Source: Argentina anserina (lineage: Eukaryota > Streptophyta > Magnoliopsida > Rosales > Rosaceae). From it: DNA of 64,000 nt. Positions 23,932-35,061 of this stretch are shown here, in pieces. The DNA is taken from assembly GCF_933775445.1 (NCBI RefSeq), contig NC_065878.1, positions 13,899,395-13,963,394 on the forward strand. Direction: 5' to 3'. Positions within the stretch are counted from its first letter, which is position 1. Every line of letters begins with the position of its first letter. The position numbers were made by a program, and so were the translations under genes. Below the pieces are notes generated by a model. That model did no database searches. It was not told the origin of the DNA and saw only the letters and a program-made list of their open reading frames with translations.

Positions 23932-24115
23932 GCTGATATTGATGATTGCCTATTTTAGTATTCTAGAGTGGAATTCTAGCTTTGAATCCAAAGGGTCCAT
24001 TTTGGACAAGCTTGCAAGTACTGATGCTAAAGTCTTTGATGCAAAGATCTGAACTTTAAGATGTGCCATCGTGTTAATTGTGAATTTGGTGTGCAGGAAA
24101 AGTAGCAAAGTGTAA

Positions 24116-26882
24116 ATGGCTGGTCTGAAGCATGGAGTGATTGCCTTGTTTGATGTTGATGGGACTCTCACTGCCCCCAGGAAGGTATAGTATCTCTGGC
24201 TCCTTGTTTCCTTCGGATCTCTATTGTATTTCAATAGGATCTTACACAACAATTTACTAATCAATATGTACAAGATCGAAAAAAACATGCAATTGATTAT
24301 TTATCTAATCCAATACATTTCATGGGAATGCTAGGATGTTACTCCGGAAATGTTAGGATTCATGCGTCAACTCAGGAAGGTACATAACTTATGCGTCTGG
24401 CAATTTACAACATATTCAGGGCTCTTTTTCTGTAAGGGATTGGGTGGTGAGTGTTTAAGTGGATGATCATGTCCTTGTTCGATTTTCAGGTTGTTGCAGT
24501 GGGAATTGTGGGAGGATCCGACCTTGTTAAGAACTTAAGATAACAGAGCAGCTTGGAAAGGCGAGTATATAATTCTTCATTTTTAATGTAACCAACAACT
24601 CCAGATGAAGTATGCTATAATCATGTGTAATGGAGCACTGATTTCAAACTTTATTAGGAGCCAACAATAAATATAAAATCCTTGCTGATTTTTAAAATTC
24701 TGATATTATTTTTTACTGGATCTCGACTGTCTAAAAGTCTCAATGGTTCCTGCATTCTGTCCCAAACCTAAAGATCCATGCAAAAATTATATCTTTGTTT
24801 GTTCCATCTAGAATTGGCTTAACAATTGTTGCTATGAGTCGGTGGTCTTTTCTATTTCTTGTTACTTTTAAACATCTTATGATATTAGATCTGAGGGATA
24901 TTCGGACTATATAAGTATTTGTCTTTTCAGTCGCTTCAAAGATCAGTTTACTCTCTATTAACTCTACTTTCATCTTTGCAGTTCTTGATGACCACGATTA
25001 TGTATTTTCTGAGAATGGTCTTCTGGCTCACAAAAATGGGAAGCTCATTGGCAAACAGGTATTTCAAAACTTGCTTGTGATAATAGAGATGAGTTGTTAT
25101 ATTCAAAGGCATCTGCTGTTTTAGTGATATTTAGATCGTTATTCATAAGCATCATAGTGCCAAAAAGATGGTTTGATTGTAAGTCATGATCCTTTGCTAG
25201 ATAAATGTACGACTGAGACCGGAAGGAAAAAAAATCTACTGATCTTATACCCTATATATGAGCAAAGTATGTAATGTTGACACAATTACCCTTTTTTTCT
25301 GAAAGAACGACAAGAAGAATGTGGACATGCCTCAAGCAAAGATAAATATATTGATGTGCCAGTCTTATTATATGAATCCTCCTAGTTTATTTTATGAGGA
25401 GATATCGTGGCCAATTGAAGGTCAGGTAGTCTATTAGATTGAGGTAATCATATGCTGTAGCCTGTAGCCAGTAGTTTCTTTATGGCCCATCAATTGTTTT
25501 ACTTTTCCAGATTCCGCTTTAATTTTGTTTTTATTTGTCTGAGATTCTTCATTTTCCCATACTGTAAAGCTTTTAACAAGATTTAGATGCTCACTATTGA
25601 CTATTGGTCTATGATAGGATCCACAACAGTGCTTTATTCTTTTTCCATGTCCTGCATGTGTTGATAAATACCAGATTGATCCGTTTTGCGTTTTTCAATT
25701 GTAGAGCTTGAAGACACATCTTGGAGATGATAAGCTGAAGGTATATCCTCCATTGGTTGTATTGGACTATTGGCTTTTGGCCTTCTGTACTTACATGAGA
25801 CCTAACGAAACCTGGGCCTTTGTTTTGAAATAGATTTGTTTACCCTTGTGCAGGAATTCATCAATTTTGCACTTCACTATATTGCTGATTTGGACATACC
25901 GATAAAGAGGTTAGTGGAGTAGGGAACCTTTGCTGATGTTTAACCTTTGTAGTGGTGAAACTTATACTCTCATTCTTAACTGAAACTGTAGGGGTACATT
26001 TATTGAGTTCCGAAGTGGGATGATCAATGTATCACCAATTGGGCGAAACTGTAGCCAAGAGGAAAGAGATGAATTTGAAAGATATGACAAGGTTAAATAC
26101 TAATGTAACCAAATTATTAATCTGTTAGTTTGTTTAATCCGTTATGAATCATCACATATATTAATCACCATATGGATTTACAGATTCATAATATACGCCC
26201 AAAAATGGTTTCTATCCTTCGTGAGAAGTTTGCCCACTTTAACCTGACATTTTCCATTGGAGGACAGATAAGCTTTGATGTAAGTGACAGTTGATATTCT
26301 TAATATGTCATATGCTTCGATGAATCTTGGGATAAGTGTTAAGCTAATTGCTTGTTCATTTTTCCTCAGCAAGAGCCTTATAATGGCTTTGTAAAGAGTA
26401 ACAGGTGGTATGGGTTTTTGTTGTAACTGAATTTGTATGGTTAACAATGATTCCTACAGGTTTTTCCTCAAGGTTGGGACAAGACATACTGCTTGAGATA
26501 CCTAGAAGAATTTCAAGAAATCCATTTCTTTGGTGATAAAACTTACAAGGTCAGTCCTTACTTCTTATAATCTTACCCTCCACCACAGTTGCAGTTTCCA
26601 TTTTGACAGCATGTTGGCTCCTCATGTTTTATTTACATATTAACCTTCATTTGTTTGGGCGCTAAGACTTGAGATTTAAATTTCTTCAGGGAGGAAATGA
26701 CCACGAAATTTATGAATCCGAACGAACCGTGGGTCATACAGGTAAAGTCTACATCTCAAGTTCCGGCTACTTACAGCCGTCTCCTCATTGATTATACTAT
26801 AATAGTAATGCTCTACCCTTTTGCAGTTACCAGACCTGAAGATACAGTCGAGCAGTGTGAAGCTCTCTTCTTCAGTTCCTGA
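24116..26882 (+). CDS. PMM: Phosphomannomutase
   Basis: The enzyme interconverts mannose-6-phosphate and mannose-1-phosphate in the cytosol, feeding GDP-mannose, N-glycans and ascorbate. Eleven coding exons read by splice sites: 24116-24184, 24335-24379, 24490-24564, 24982-25058, 25705-25740, 25854-25909, 25992-26091, 26184-26279, 26460-26549, 26690-26741, 26827-26882. The HAD nucleophile motif FDVDGTLT (Asp13, Asp15) opens the protein. [55 protein letters not shown] and FFGDKT follow, all typical. One problem: in exon 3, GTTAAG is followed by AACTTAAG before ATAACAGAGCAGC, an apparent 8-bp insertion that shifts the frame into a TAA. Otherwise the gene is intact, so the allele is either broken or this is a sequence error. 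Confidence 0.9.
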
Positions 26883-27530
26883 AACCAATCTCAAATGAAT
26901 CCCAGTTTTTTAACAATAAGCAAAATTTGTATGCCATATGTAACTCTATATATTACGAGACAATGTTGAGCAGAAGTTGGAAATTTGTAGTATTTAGACA
27001 CAAGATGTTATGTCTGCACTGTATCTTGTACCATTTGTTTCTATATGTCAATCTAAAAAGCAATTTCCTTCCTCTTCTCTGCATCGACATTGCAGAGGCT
27101 TGTTGCCTAGTGCCCTACATGGCTACATAGAATTATTTTCACTCAATTGAGCGATTTGTGTGATCATGACAATATCAGGTCACAAGTCAATTAACTCCAG
27201 ACATTGTCAATTAGTGGATTAACTTATCATTGCAGTACAAATTTACAACCAAAATTCGTGGTTCTTTTTGTGAGGGTAATGTGGGCAGGGAGGTAAAATG
27301 GTGGAGATACTTCAAACTTCAAAGGGTTAAAAGTTATTATGGTGTCTCTCTGAACTGAAGAAGTTGCCAAATGAAGGAAATAATTGCATAGAAATAATAA
27401 TTCTTTTTTTCTATAATTTCACTTTTGACATAAAAAAACGACCTTATTGAGTCTTTGTCAATATTTGCAGAGCCGATTTACAACAAAGAAAAAACCTTTC
27501 TCTTTGAAACCCTTTTGATCAAATTCCGAA
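26883..27530. other. Gap between phosphomannomutase and taspase relic
   Basis: Probably the 3' UTR of the phosphomannomutase plus AT-rich spacer. No coding exon is recognised. Confidence 0.55.
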
Positions 27531-30500
27531 ATGGGCTTTGTCTTTAACTGTTTTTATGTTCTTGGTTTGCTTCAGGACTCTGGTAGGTGCATAGATGCTG
27601 TGACTGCGGCTAAGTGTTGGGAGGTATGTTTATATTGTTATATGTATGCAAGTAGTCAATGTGGGATTCAGAAGCCTTGCAAGAATTTACCACTGTGGTT
27701 TGGCTTTAGCTCTAATGATATGATTGTGTGTTCATAATTAGGCCGGATTACAAAAGCAAGATCGGTTTTTTTTTTTCATTTGTTGTTGGTATTGTTGGGA
27801 AGTTGTTGATAGGTTGCTTCTGTTTTTGAATGAAACTGCTTTCTTGTAGGATGATCCAGTCACGAACGCAGGCAGAGGGTCTAATTTGACAGAAGATGGG
27901 CGTGTAGAATGTGATGCCAGTATTATGGATGCGAACTCTGGAGCATTTGGGGCTGTTGGAGCATTGCCAGGTTTTCTCCCAACTGTTTATTACATGATTT
28001 AGTAATGATGCCACGATATTGTTTATCTGGAGACTGCTGGTTATCTTTAGTTGTTAATGTGTTAGGACTGATTTGTACTATGCAGTTTCCCATTACTGAA
28101 TGTTTCTTGCTTTTGATGTATACCAGGTGTCAAAAACCCCATCAAGGTTGCTGCTTTACTGGCCAAGGAGCAAATGCTGGGTTCCTCCCAGTTGGGCCGA
28201 ATACCTCCCATGTACTATTCTGTCTCCTGCTCAGATAACTGTAGCATTCTTATTCTAATTATATCTTTTGCTTCAATAGTATCTTTTATTTTTGTTCCTC
28301 ACATATCTGTAGATTTTAGTAGATTCTTTCGTTGCTATTCCGCTTTGTTTCTTTTTCATTGTCCATCATGTTCTTTTACTTAGTTTACTGATCAAGCAGT
28401 TTGATATGTAGCTTCCTGGTTGGTGAAGGTGCCCACATATGGGCGAAGTCCAAGGGCATTGCTTTGTCAGTAAGCACATCAGCTGCTGATGAGGTAATTT
28501 CTTCTACTTAGTCTTATACGATTGTCAACCAATTGTTCAGAAATCACTAATGTCATTGTATGTGCTGTATTTAAAATTCTAAGGCTACTTCTACCATGAA
28601 TTTCTTTCTTAGAATCGATTAATTAACTTCTGAGACCAGGATGTTGCACTTTTCTCCTCACTGGTGCATTTTGTGTAAAGTCCAAGGGGAAAGTGTGGAT
28701 CATGTCTTTATGCACTGTGAGGTGGTTAACATTTTATGGAAGAAGTTATATAGGGAGGCAAGAGTGGACTGGAATCACTGAATAACTCTACTAGAGAAGA
28801 GTGAATTGCTAAAAGAAAACTCTTCAGCTTTTGGTAAAGGGAGAAAGGCCAGAATCCTTTGGGGTTGTGGGGTGCTGGCAGTAGTGTGGGTGGTTTGGAT
28901 GGAAGGAAATAAAAGGTGGTTTGAATCATATGATGGGGTAGAGAAGGAAGACCTGTGGGAGAGAGTTAAGTTCTGGGCATCACTTTGGGCTTGACAACTA
29001 AGGACTTTAGGGATTATAGTCTTTCTTCTATCATTCTTAATTGGCAAGCAGTTGTAGTTTAAGCCCTGATAGCCTAATCCTTGGGTTAGCATTATCAGAT
29101 GTGCTGCTAAACTCTGTTCTATGTGGTCCCTTTATTTTCAAAGCGGATTTTCCTTGTTGTTTATTGCCTTTTGTTTTGATAAAAAGTTGTTTCTTAAAAA
29201 AAATAATAATAACTTTTATGTCCCAAAACAGTGGCTGGTGACCGAAAGGGCAAAAGCACATTGGAAAAAGTACAAAGCAATGGTAGATGATGCTAAAGAA
29301 AGGACATAAACTTCTGCTGTTAAATTTCGTTGTAGTCCTCAAGAGGCTTCTGGAATTCCAGGTACCTAATCACTTTTTTTCTCTAAAAAATAACCAGCTA
29401 TTTCTTTTTTCAAATTATTTACAGCTCATCTTCTTTCATTTACATATCATGTTGACACATCAATGAGTTCCATCATGACTGTTATTGTGACCTTACTGTA
29501 CCATAATATGTAAGAGATGTTTTAAACCAGGGTTCCAAAAGTAACTTACCAATCATTTCCAAATTGAAAACAATTGTCATGACGTACTGTAATTCCAGTT
29601 TATATCAAAATATGTTCCAGAAGGAGCTTTATATTTCTCTTCTTGCTTTGCCCTGCGCACAGTCTGATGTAATCCAGCTTAGCAACAAAGTTTTGGACCC
29701 GTTATTTCTCTAGTAAATATATAATTGGTTATTCATTCTTGTGATAAGATGCTAGTTTTATATGATGTTGCATCTATGTTTCAGAATTAGAAGCTCATTT
29801 ATGTGATTCCTTAAAGAAATATGGAGCAGAGGAGGATTGCATCATGGACACAGTTGGGGTTATTTGTGTGGACGCTAATGGTCCAATTGCATCTGGAGCC
29901 TCAAGTGGAGGCATTGCATTAAAGGTGACTTTTTGTACGAAAATATTTCCTTCCTTTGTTCCTAATGACTAATAATCTACACAGCTGCTTGTATTTATAT
30001 ACAGGTTGGTGGGCGTGTGGGATTAGCAGCAATGCATGGTTCAGGCTGTTGGGCATCCTCCAAAGGTCTATTTGGGGTTCCATGTATAGTTGGCTGTTGT
30101 GTAAGTGGGGCTGGTAAATCTCTGATGAAAGGATTTGCAGCTCGAGAGTGCTGTGTCTCTTTATCACTGTATGTTAGACCTATATAAATTTTTCAGTGTG
30201 TGTTTCCTTGACTTGAATTTTATAAATGAAGATAGCCTCATACATAGATACATGCACCAAGAAGACTTCAATTCCTGCTTTCATGCATATTGAAGTTCCA
30301 AAACATGAATTGATCATTAGTTGGTACTGTTAAACATTAAATCTGAAGACCTCCCTTTCAATCAATTGCTCTGTTCATATGCTATGCCAATTTTTGTCTG
30401 CATAAAGATCAATTATGTCAACCTGACAGTGATATTCATTGTTTAGTTCACAGGCAGGTCCAGCCTCTGCTTGCATGAAAGTTTTACGCTTTGTTGTTCA

Positions 30501-31483
30501 AGAAAGTAATCAGAATTGTACTGATAGAAGTGGCGGATGTCTAGTTGTGCAAGCTGATGCTCCTGTACTGGTGAGTTCCAAGCTTGAACCCCCCTTCTTT
30601 TTTTTTTTGGGTGCTGGCTTCATAAAGTTAATAAGTTTTTTTAGGTTTCAGGAAGTTCTCCAAAGTTAAAAGCTGTTGAGATTGCAGCTGCTTACTCTAC
30701 CTTATCCTTTGCTATACGATTTTTTGGAAGCTCTATGGAGCGACCCAAGGTATGTCAGTCCTTTCCATTTATTAATTTTCATGTTTTGAACTCAAAAGCT
30801 CTTATTGTGTGTTTATACTCCATTATTCTTGTGTTGTTCTTTCACAACAACCTCATCTTAATAAGAGAAAAGTCCTTCCCGATATCCGGTGCAAAATGTA
30901 TTATAGGATGTTTACTAAGTTGGCAACTGAGGATCTGAATCAGAGACACCAGTAGATCAATCGTTGATGTCATTACCATCTATAAATGTTACACATACTA
31001 AAATACAAGGGTATTACACTGATAAAAAAGTTTTATTGAGATTATAAGAACCTTCTATTATAGTTAAAATCAACTAAAATATGTAATGAAAAACATCAAC
31101 TAAAATATGTATGTATTGCTAATGACCCTGACATGATGCGTCCAGTCCATGACGTGCAATTTTGCCTAGATCTTTGCGTCCTTGACACCAATTGTTTGTG
31201 TAGAATGGTATTTTTTTCATTATAATTGGAAGTAGATTGGCATGTGTTTTTTAAGTAAATGTGTTTGGTAGCAATGGCTTGAAACATCAATATTGTTTGA
31301 TTATAATGCCTATCATTATGCATGTATTAAGATAAGATATGTTTTTTTATCCAACTTTCCTGTTTGATATCATAATGTAAAACATCTTCATATCAGGTTT
31401 CAATCCTAAGGAGTACAAAATTACAACGCAATACTGGAGTAGACCATTTTGAAGCACGAATTGATCTTTCTGCTAAAAGGTAG
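27531..31483 (+). pseudogene. Threonine aspartase (taspase-1-like)
   Basis: This is a member of the Ntn-hydrolase asparaginase-2 family, whose precursor self-cleaves to expose a Thr nucleophile. Exons read by eye: 27576-27623, 27850-27970, 28127-28211, 28412-28493, 29232-29361, 29785-29924, 30005-30168, 30447-30570, 30645-30749, 31397-31483. Phases join well. Conserved blocks are [62 protein letters not shown] with the catalytic Thr, [22 protein letters not shown], and [13 protein letters not shown]. The conserved N-terminal VHVGAGFH-type block is missing upstream. The fifth listed exon has an in-frame TAA at 29307-29309 with homologous sequence continuing after it. A LINE sits in one intron. 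It ends at a TAG at 31481, only 187 bases before a solo LTR. A relic is likely. Confidence 0.82.
28640..29214 (+). mobile_element. 5'-truncated L1-type LINE in an intron
   Basis: From about 28664 the frame reads WCILCKVQGESVDHVFMHCEVVNILWKKLYREA, the plant L1 zinc-binding domain that follows reverse transcriptase (C-2-C then H...HC). After a TGA the neighbouring frame continues ARILWGCGVLAVVWVVWMEGN. The 3' end has TTTTGATAAAAAG and an A-rich tail with AAT repeats at about 29196-29212. A target duplication is not certain; TAACTTCT near 28624 and TAACTTTT after the tail are candidates. Confidence 0.75.
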
Positions 31484-32308
31484 CTATGACTGCAATCCTG
31501 GTGTAAATACCATGTTTGGAGGTCAAGTCATCTGTCTCCGGTTGATGACTAGGTTTTTACCTAAAGTTTGTGTTCAAGGGCATCTGCATCCTTTATTCCT
31601 TTTAATTCTACCATGCGTGGAAAAAGCTCGAGGAAAACTTGTTTCACCACATGTTCCTCGAGTTAAATCTGTAACGACCCCAAAATTTCGAGCCTAAAAA
31701 CTCAAAATCTCAAAGTCGTTAGAACACCAAAAACAATCTCAATGAAAATGAAATCATTTAACGTGCACAGCGGATCATCTCTGAGTTCCAAATACAACTC
31801 AGTCAAACCGATTATTACGAACCAAATTTATAATTTAACATTACATAAGATGGATCTGTAATAATCCTCACCATCTCTCACAAAACTCGCAAATAAACCA
31901 CACTAATCTCACACACCAATCCACACGAGAAACTTCACCACAAGCAGGGTACGAACGACTTCGAGTCTCCGGAGTCATCCCTCAATCTCCACTAATCAAC
32001 ACCTGCGGATTTATCCCCTACACCATTGAATTGGTGCACCGGGATTGTAAACACAAACCCGGTAAGCTTATAGCTCGTATGAGTAAAATGACAATACAGT
32101 TCGCATATCAATATATACGAAAAATCACAATCAACAAATATAAATGCCCTCATGAGTCAATGGACGGCCCATCAGGTTGTCCCAAAGAAATATGAAAATA
32201 AAACGCTCATGAGAAATTAAGTAACCCTTCTGGTTACCCAAATGCATTTATAATACGGGTACCAAGAACGCTGGTACACATCTGTTACCCCTCTCGTAAT
32301 ACACCGCT

Positions 32309-32494
32309 GATATTGGATAGCCACCCGCTACCCAACATCCAAAACAATCTGAGTACCCATGAGCAGATAACCACCCGTTACCTCACATGCAGTATTACGC
32401 TGATATTGGGTAACCACCCGCTACCCAACATCCAAAACAATCTGAGTACTCATGAGTAGATAACCACCCGTTACCTCACATGAAGTACTATGGC
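32309..32494 (+). repeat. 93-bp tandem duplication inside the LTR
   Basis: Units start GATATTGG at 32309 and 32402; both contain ACCCGCTACCCAACATCC and AACAATCTGAGTAC. They differ at a few bases. Confidence 0.8.
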
Positions 32495-33257
32495 TGACAG
32501 ACTAGAGCTCTAACTGTATCGTAACTTTCGCCCGGCCAAGGCTAGGTTCCGACTTGCCAAACATGTACAATAATCTCACATCATATTGTACTAAATCACG
32601 TCCAAAGACAAATTAACTTTTTAATAAACTCAATGTTAAACTCACGTACAATAATCACACATCATATTGTACGTTTCAAAATTATGCTCGATATAATCGC
32701 AATAAAACTCATAACAGTATATTATATAGGAAACTATATATATTCGTACTTATTTACCATTTATACAATATATATATATAGTTTACTATATCATATACAT
32801 GTCATATTTCACAAACACATGCTCAATACACAATTTCTCGTCATTGAAATGACCGTTTCTAATGAATTAATAACAGTACATAACATAATGAACTATATAT
32901 ATATATACTTATTACCATTTATACAGTATATATGTAGTCCACTATATTGTATACATGTTCGTAATTCATTATTAAATACCCTTGCAAAATATTGAATCAC
33001 CGCGAGGGTAGATTCGTAAATACGTGAGATTTTACTCACCTTATTGACTTGAGCGTAATTCCACAATTCCCGAAGATAATTCTTTTCCTTGATTTATCGA
33101 TCACCTTGAAAATATAAGAAAAGAATTTAGGATCGTTTCGTAAACCTTTAAATGCCGAAACAGTAATAATCGGTTACTGTTCAGCAATTTTCGGTTTTAC
33201 GAAGTTACTGTTCAGTATTACTGTTCACTGTTACTATTCACGGTTACTGTACAAATA

Positions 33258-33345
33258 AATATTATATACGTATTTCTGTACGTATAAATATTATATACGC
33301 ATTTCTGTACGTATAAATATTATATACGTATTTCTGTATGTATAC
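33258..33345 (+). repeat. 29-bp minisatellite, three units
   Basis: ATTATATACG[T/C]ATTTCTGTACGTATAAAT is repeated three times in the LTR just after CTGTTCAC-rich sequence. The 46163 LTR has a different 29-bp repeat in the matching place. Confidence 0.75.
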
Positions 33346-34513
33346 GTACTGTTTAAATGTAAATACAATCTCAGTAAATAAAATTTACTAAATTACCCTT
33401 TTACAAATTACTTTTTACATTTACTGAAAGTAATTTATATTTACATTCACCGTAGGTAAAATTTAATTACATTTACCGTACGTAAATAAAAATTACATTT
33501 ACATTTACCGTACACAGTAAATTACCAAAATACCCTTCTCGGAATCACTGTTCACGCGCCGCCGCACGTGGCGGCGCGTGGGGTGCACGCGCCACCTCCG
33601 GCAGGCCGCGCGTGGGGCCCACGCGCCGAGGCTAACCACGACGCGTATCACGCCACCGCCACCACCAAACTTCTTCTCTCTTCCTTCTCTACTTCCCCAC
33701 GGCCTCACGCCGCCCCTAGCCTACTTCACACCCCCACACGCGCCACTCATCGCGACGGTGTCTCCCCCCCCCCTCTCTCTTCGCTCCTTCCCCTTCCGAT
33801 CCACAACAACACTTCACAAATCAACAAAACAACCACACAAATCGATCAATCATGCAAAACCCTTACCTCGACGAGCTAGGGCACCACCGGAGGTCGCTGG
33901 AGGCGGAGATCGACTGTGGCGACGGAGTGCAGCCTCGGGTTGAAGCGCGAAGGCTCGCGACGGCGCGAGGAGGTGCGTCAACCTAGGGGTCGCCTGCGGA
34001 GGGTCGCGCGACACTCCCTGGATCGGCGGTGAGAGTCACGGAGGTCGGAGTTCGCCGGATCGGTTGGAGGAATTTCTGAGAGGAGAGGGAGAGGTTTTCG
34101 GGGAGAGAGAGAAGAGAAAAAGGGAGAGGGAGGCGCGGGTATGGGTTTCCAGAAATGGAAACCTTAACTCCTATAATTAGCTATTTATACTAGTTTCCAA
34201 AATCGGAAACAACTTCTAACATTAATAACTTTTACGTGCATCGTCCGATTAGAACGCGTCACATGTCCACGAACTCGTATCGACGAGCTCTACAACTTTC
34301 GTGAAGAAAGTTTTCACCAAAGATCGACGGAATAAAAGTCGATATATTTGTTACGGATACGTAACGTTTTTCAAATTAAGCGTTCCGATAACGTTTTCGT
34401 TTTCGATTCCCGACGTTACAAAATGGAACGAACACGATTTAATATTTTCGAAAAGTTATAACTTTAGAAATAGTCGATTAACTCGTCCCGAAAAATCGGG
34501 TTATTACAAAATC

Positions 34514-35061
34514 ACCAACTGTTTCCTTTCACAGATCACATTAATCCATCAATTTCAGAACTCACTTTTTGATTACCATCCGTGAAGGCTAAATTTATGA
34601 ATCTCTTTCTCTCTTTGGTATATCAAAAACTCAAAACTTGTTTGATTTGGAAGTTGAGAAATAAGATCTACCTCAATTTTAGACTTTTAACTTAGCGGCT
34701 AATGGCAGCTCTACTCAATACAGCCCCTATTTCAGGGATCATGTATGCATAATGCGATGAGATTATCCAATTCAGGATCCTTATCCAGAAAGCCAGTGCT
34801 CTTAGGTCAACGGCTGACTGGTCAACGGAAACAATTTTCCATCTAAATATTTGCTGAACAAATCAAAGTCTATCCTCCTCTATGTTCCATTAATTCCCTT
34901 CTTCAAAAAGAAATATGTTCCACTGATTCCCTTCTTCAAAGTCTAAATATGTTCTACCTGTTTCTTGTTATTCAGCTATTCTTGCTGGCCTGCTGCTTTC
35001 CTTCAAATTATTTCCCACTTGCTTGTTCTTAAGACCTTGATTTCACTTTCTGCGGCTTTCA
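34514..35061. other. Upstream region of the resistance-gene relic
   Basis: No gene is seen. A near-repeat of ATGTTCCA(C/T)TGATTCCCTTCTTCAAA occurs twice around 34880-34945. Confidence 0.5.

Larger units (their letters stand above)
31670..34508 (+). mobile_element. Solo LTR of family A, 2839 bp, TSD AAATC
   Basis: It runs from TGTAACGACCCC to CGGGTTATTACA, flanked by AAATC at 31665-31669 and 34509-34513. It shares with its relatives the CCGGGATTGTAAACACAAAC box at 32039, the TACCC-rich section, TACTGTTCAC tracts, a GC-rich block (33540-34130) and the CACGAACTCGTATCGACGAGCTC region near 34270. There is no internal domain. Frames in the GC-rich block are likely spurious. Confidence 0.9.

Noticed and set aside
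33568..33943. Pro/Ala/His-rich open frames in the GC-rich part of an LTR
   Set aside because: Composition follows the GC-rich DNA and the frames overlap each other. There is no domain, and the other LTR copies do not conserve them.
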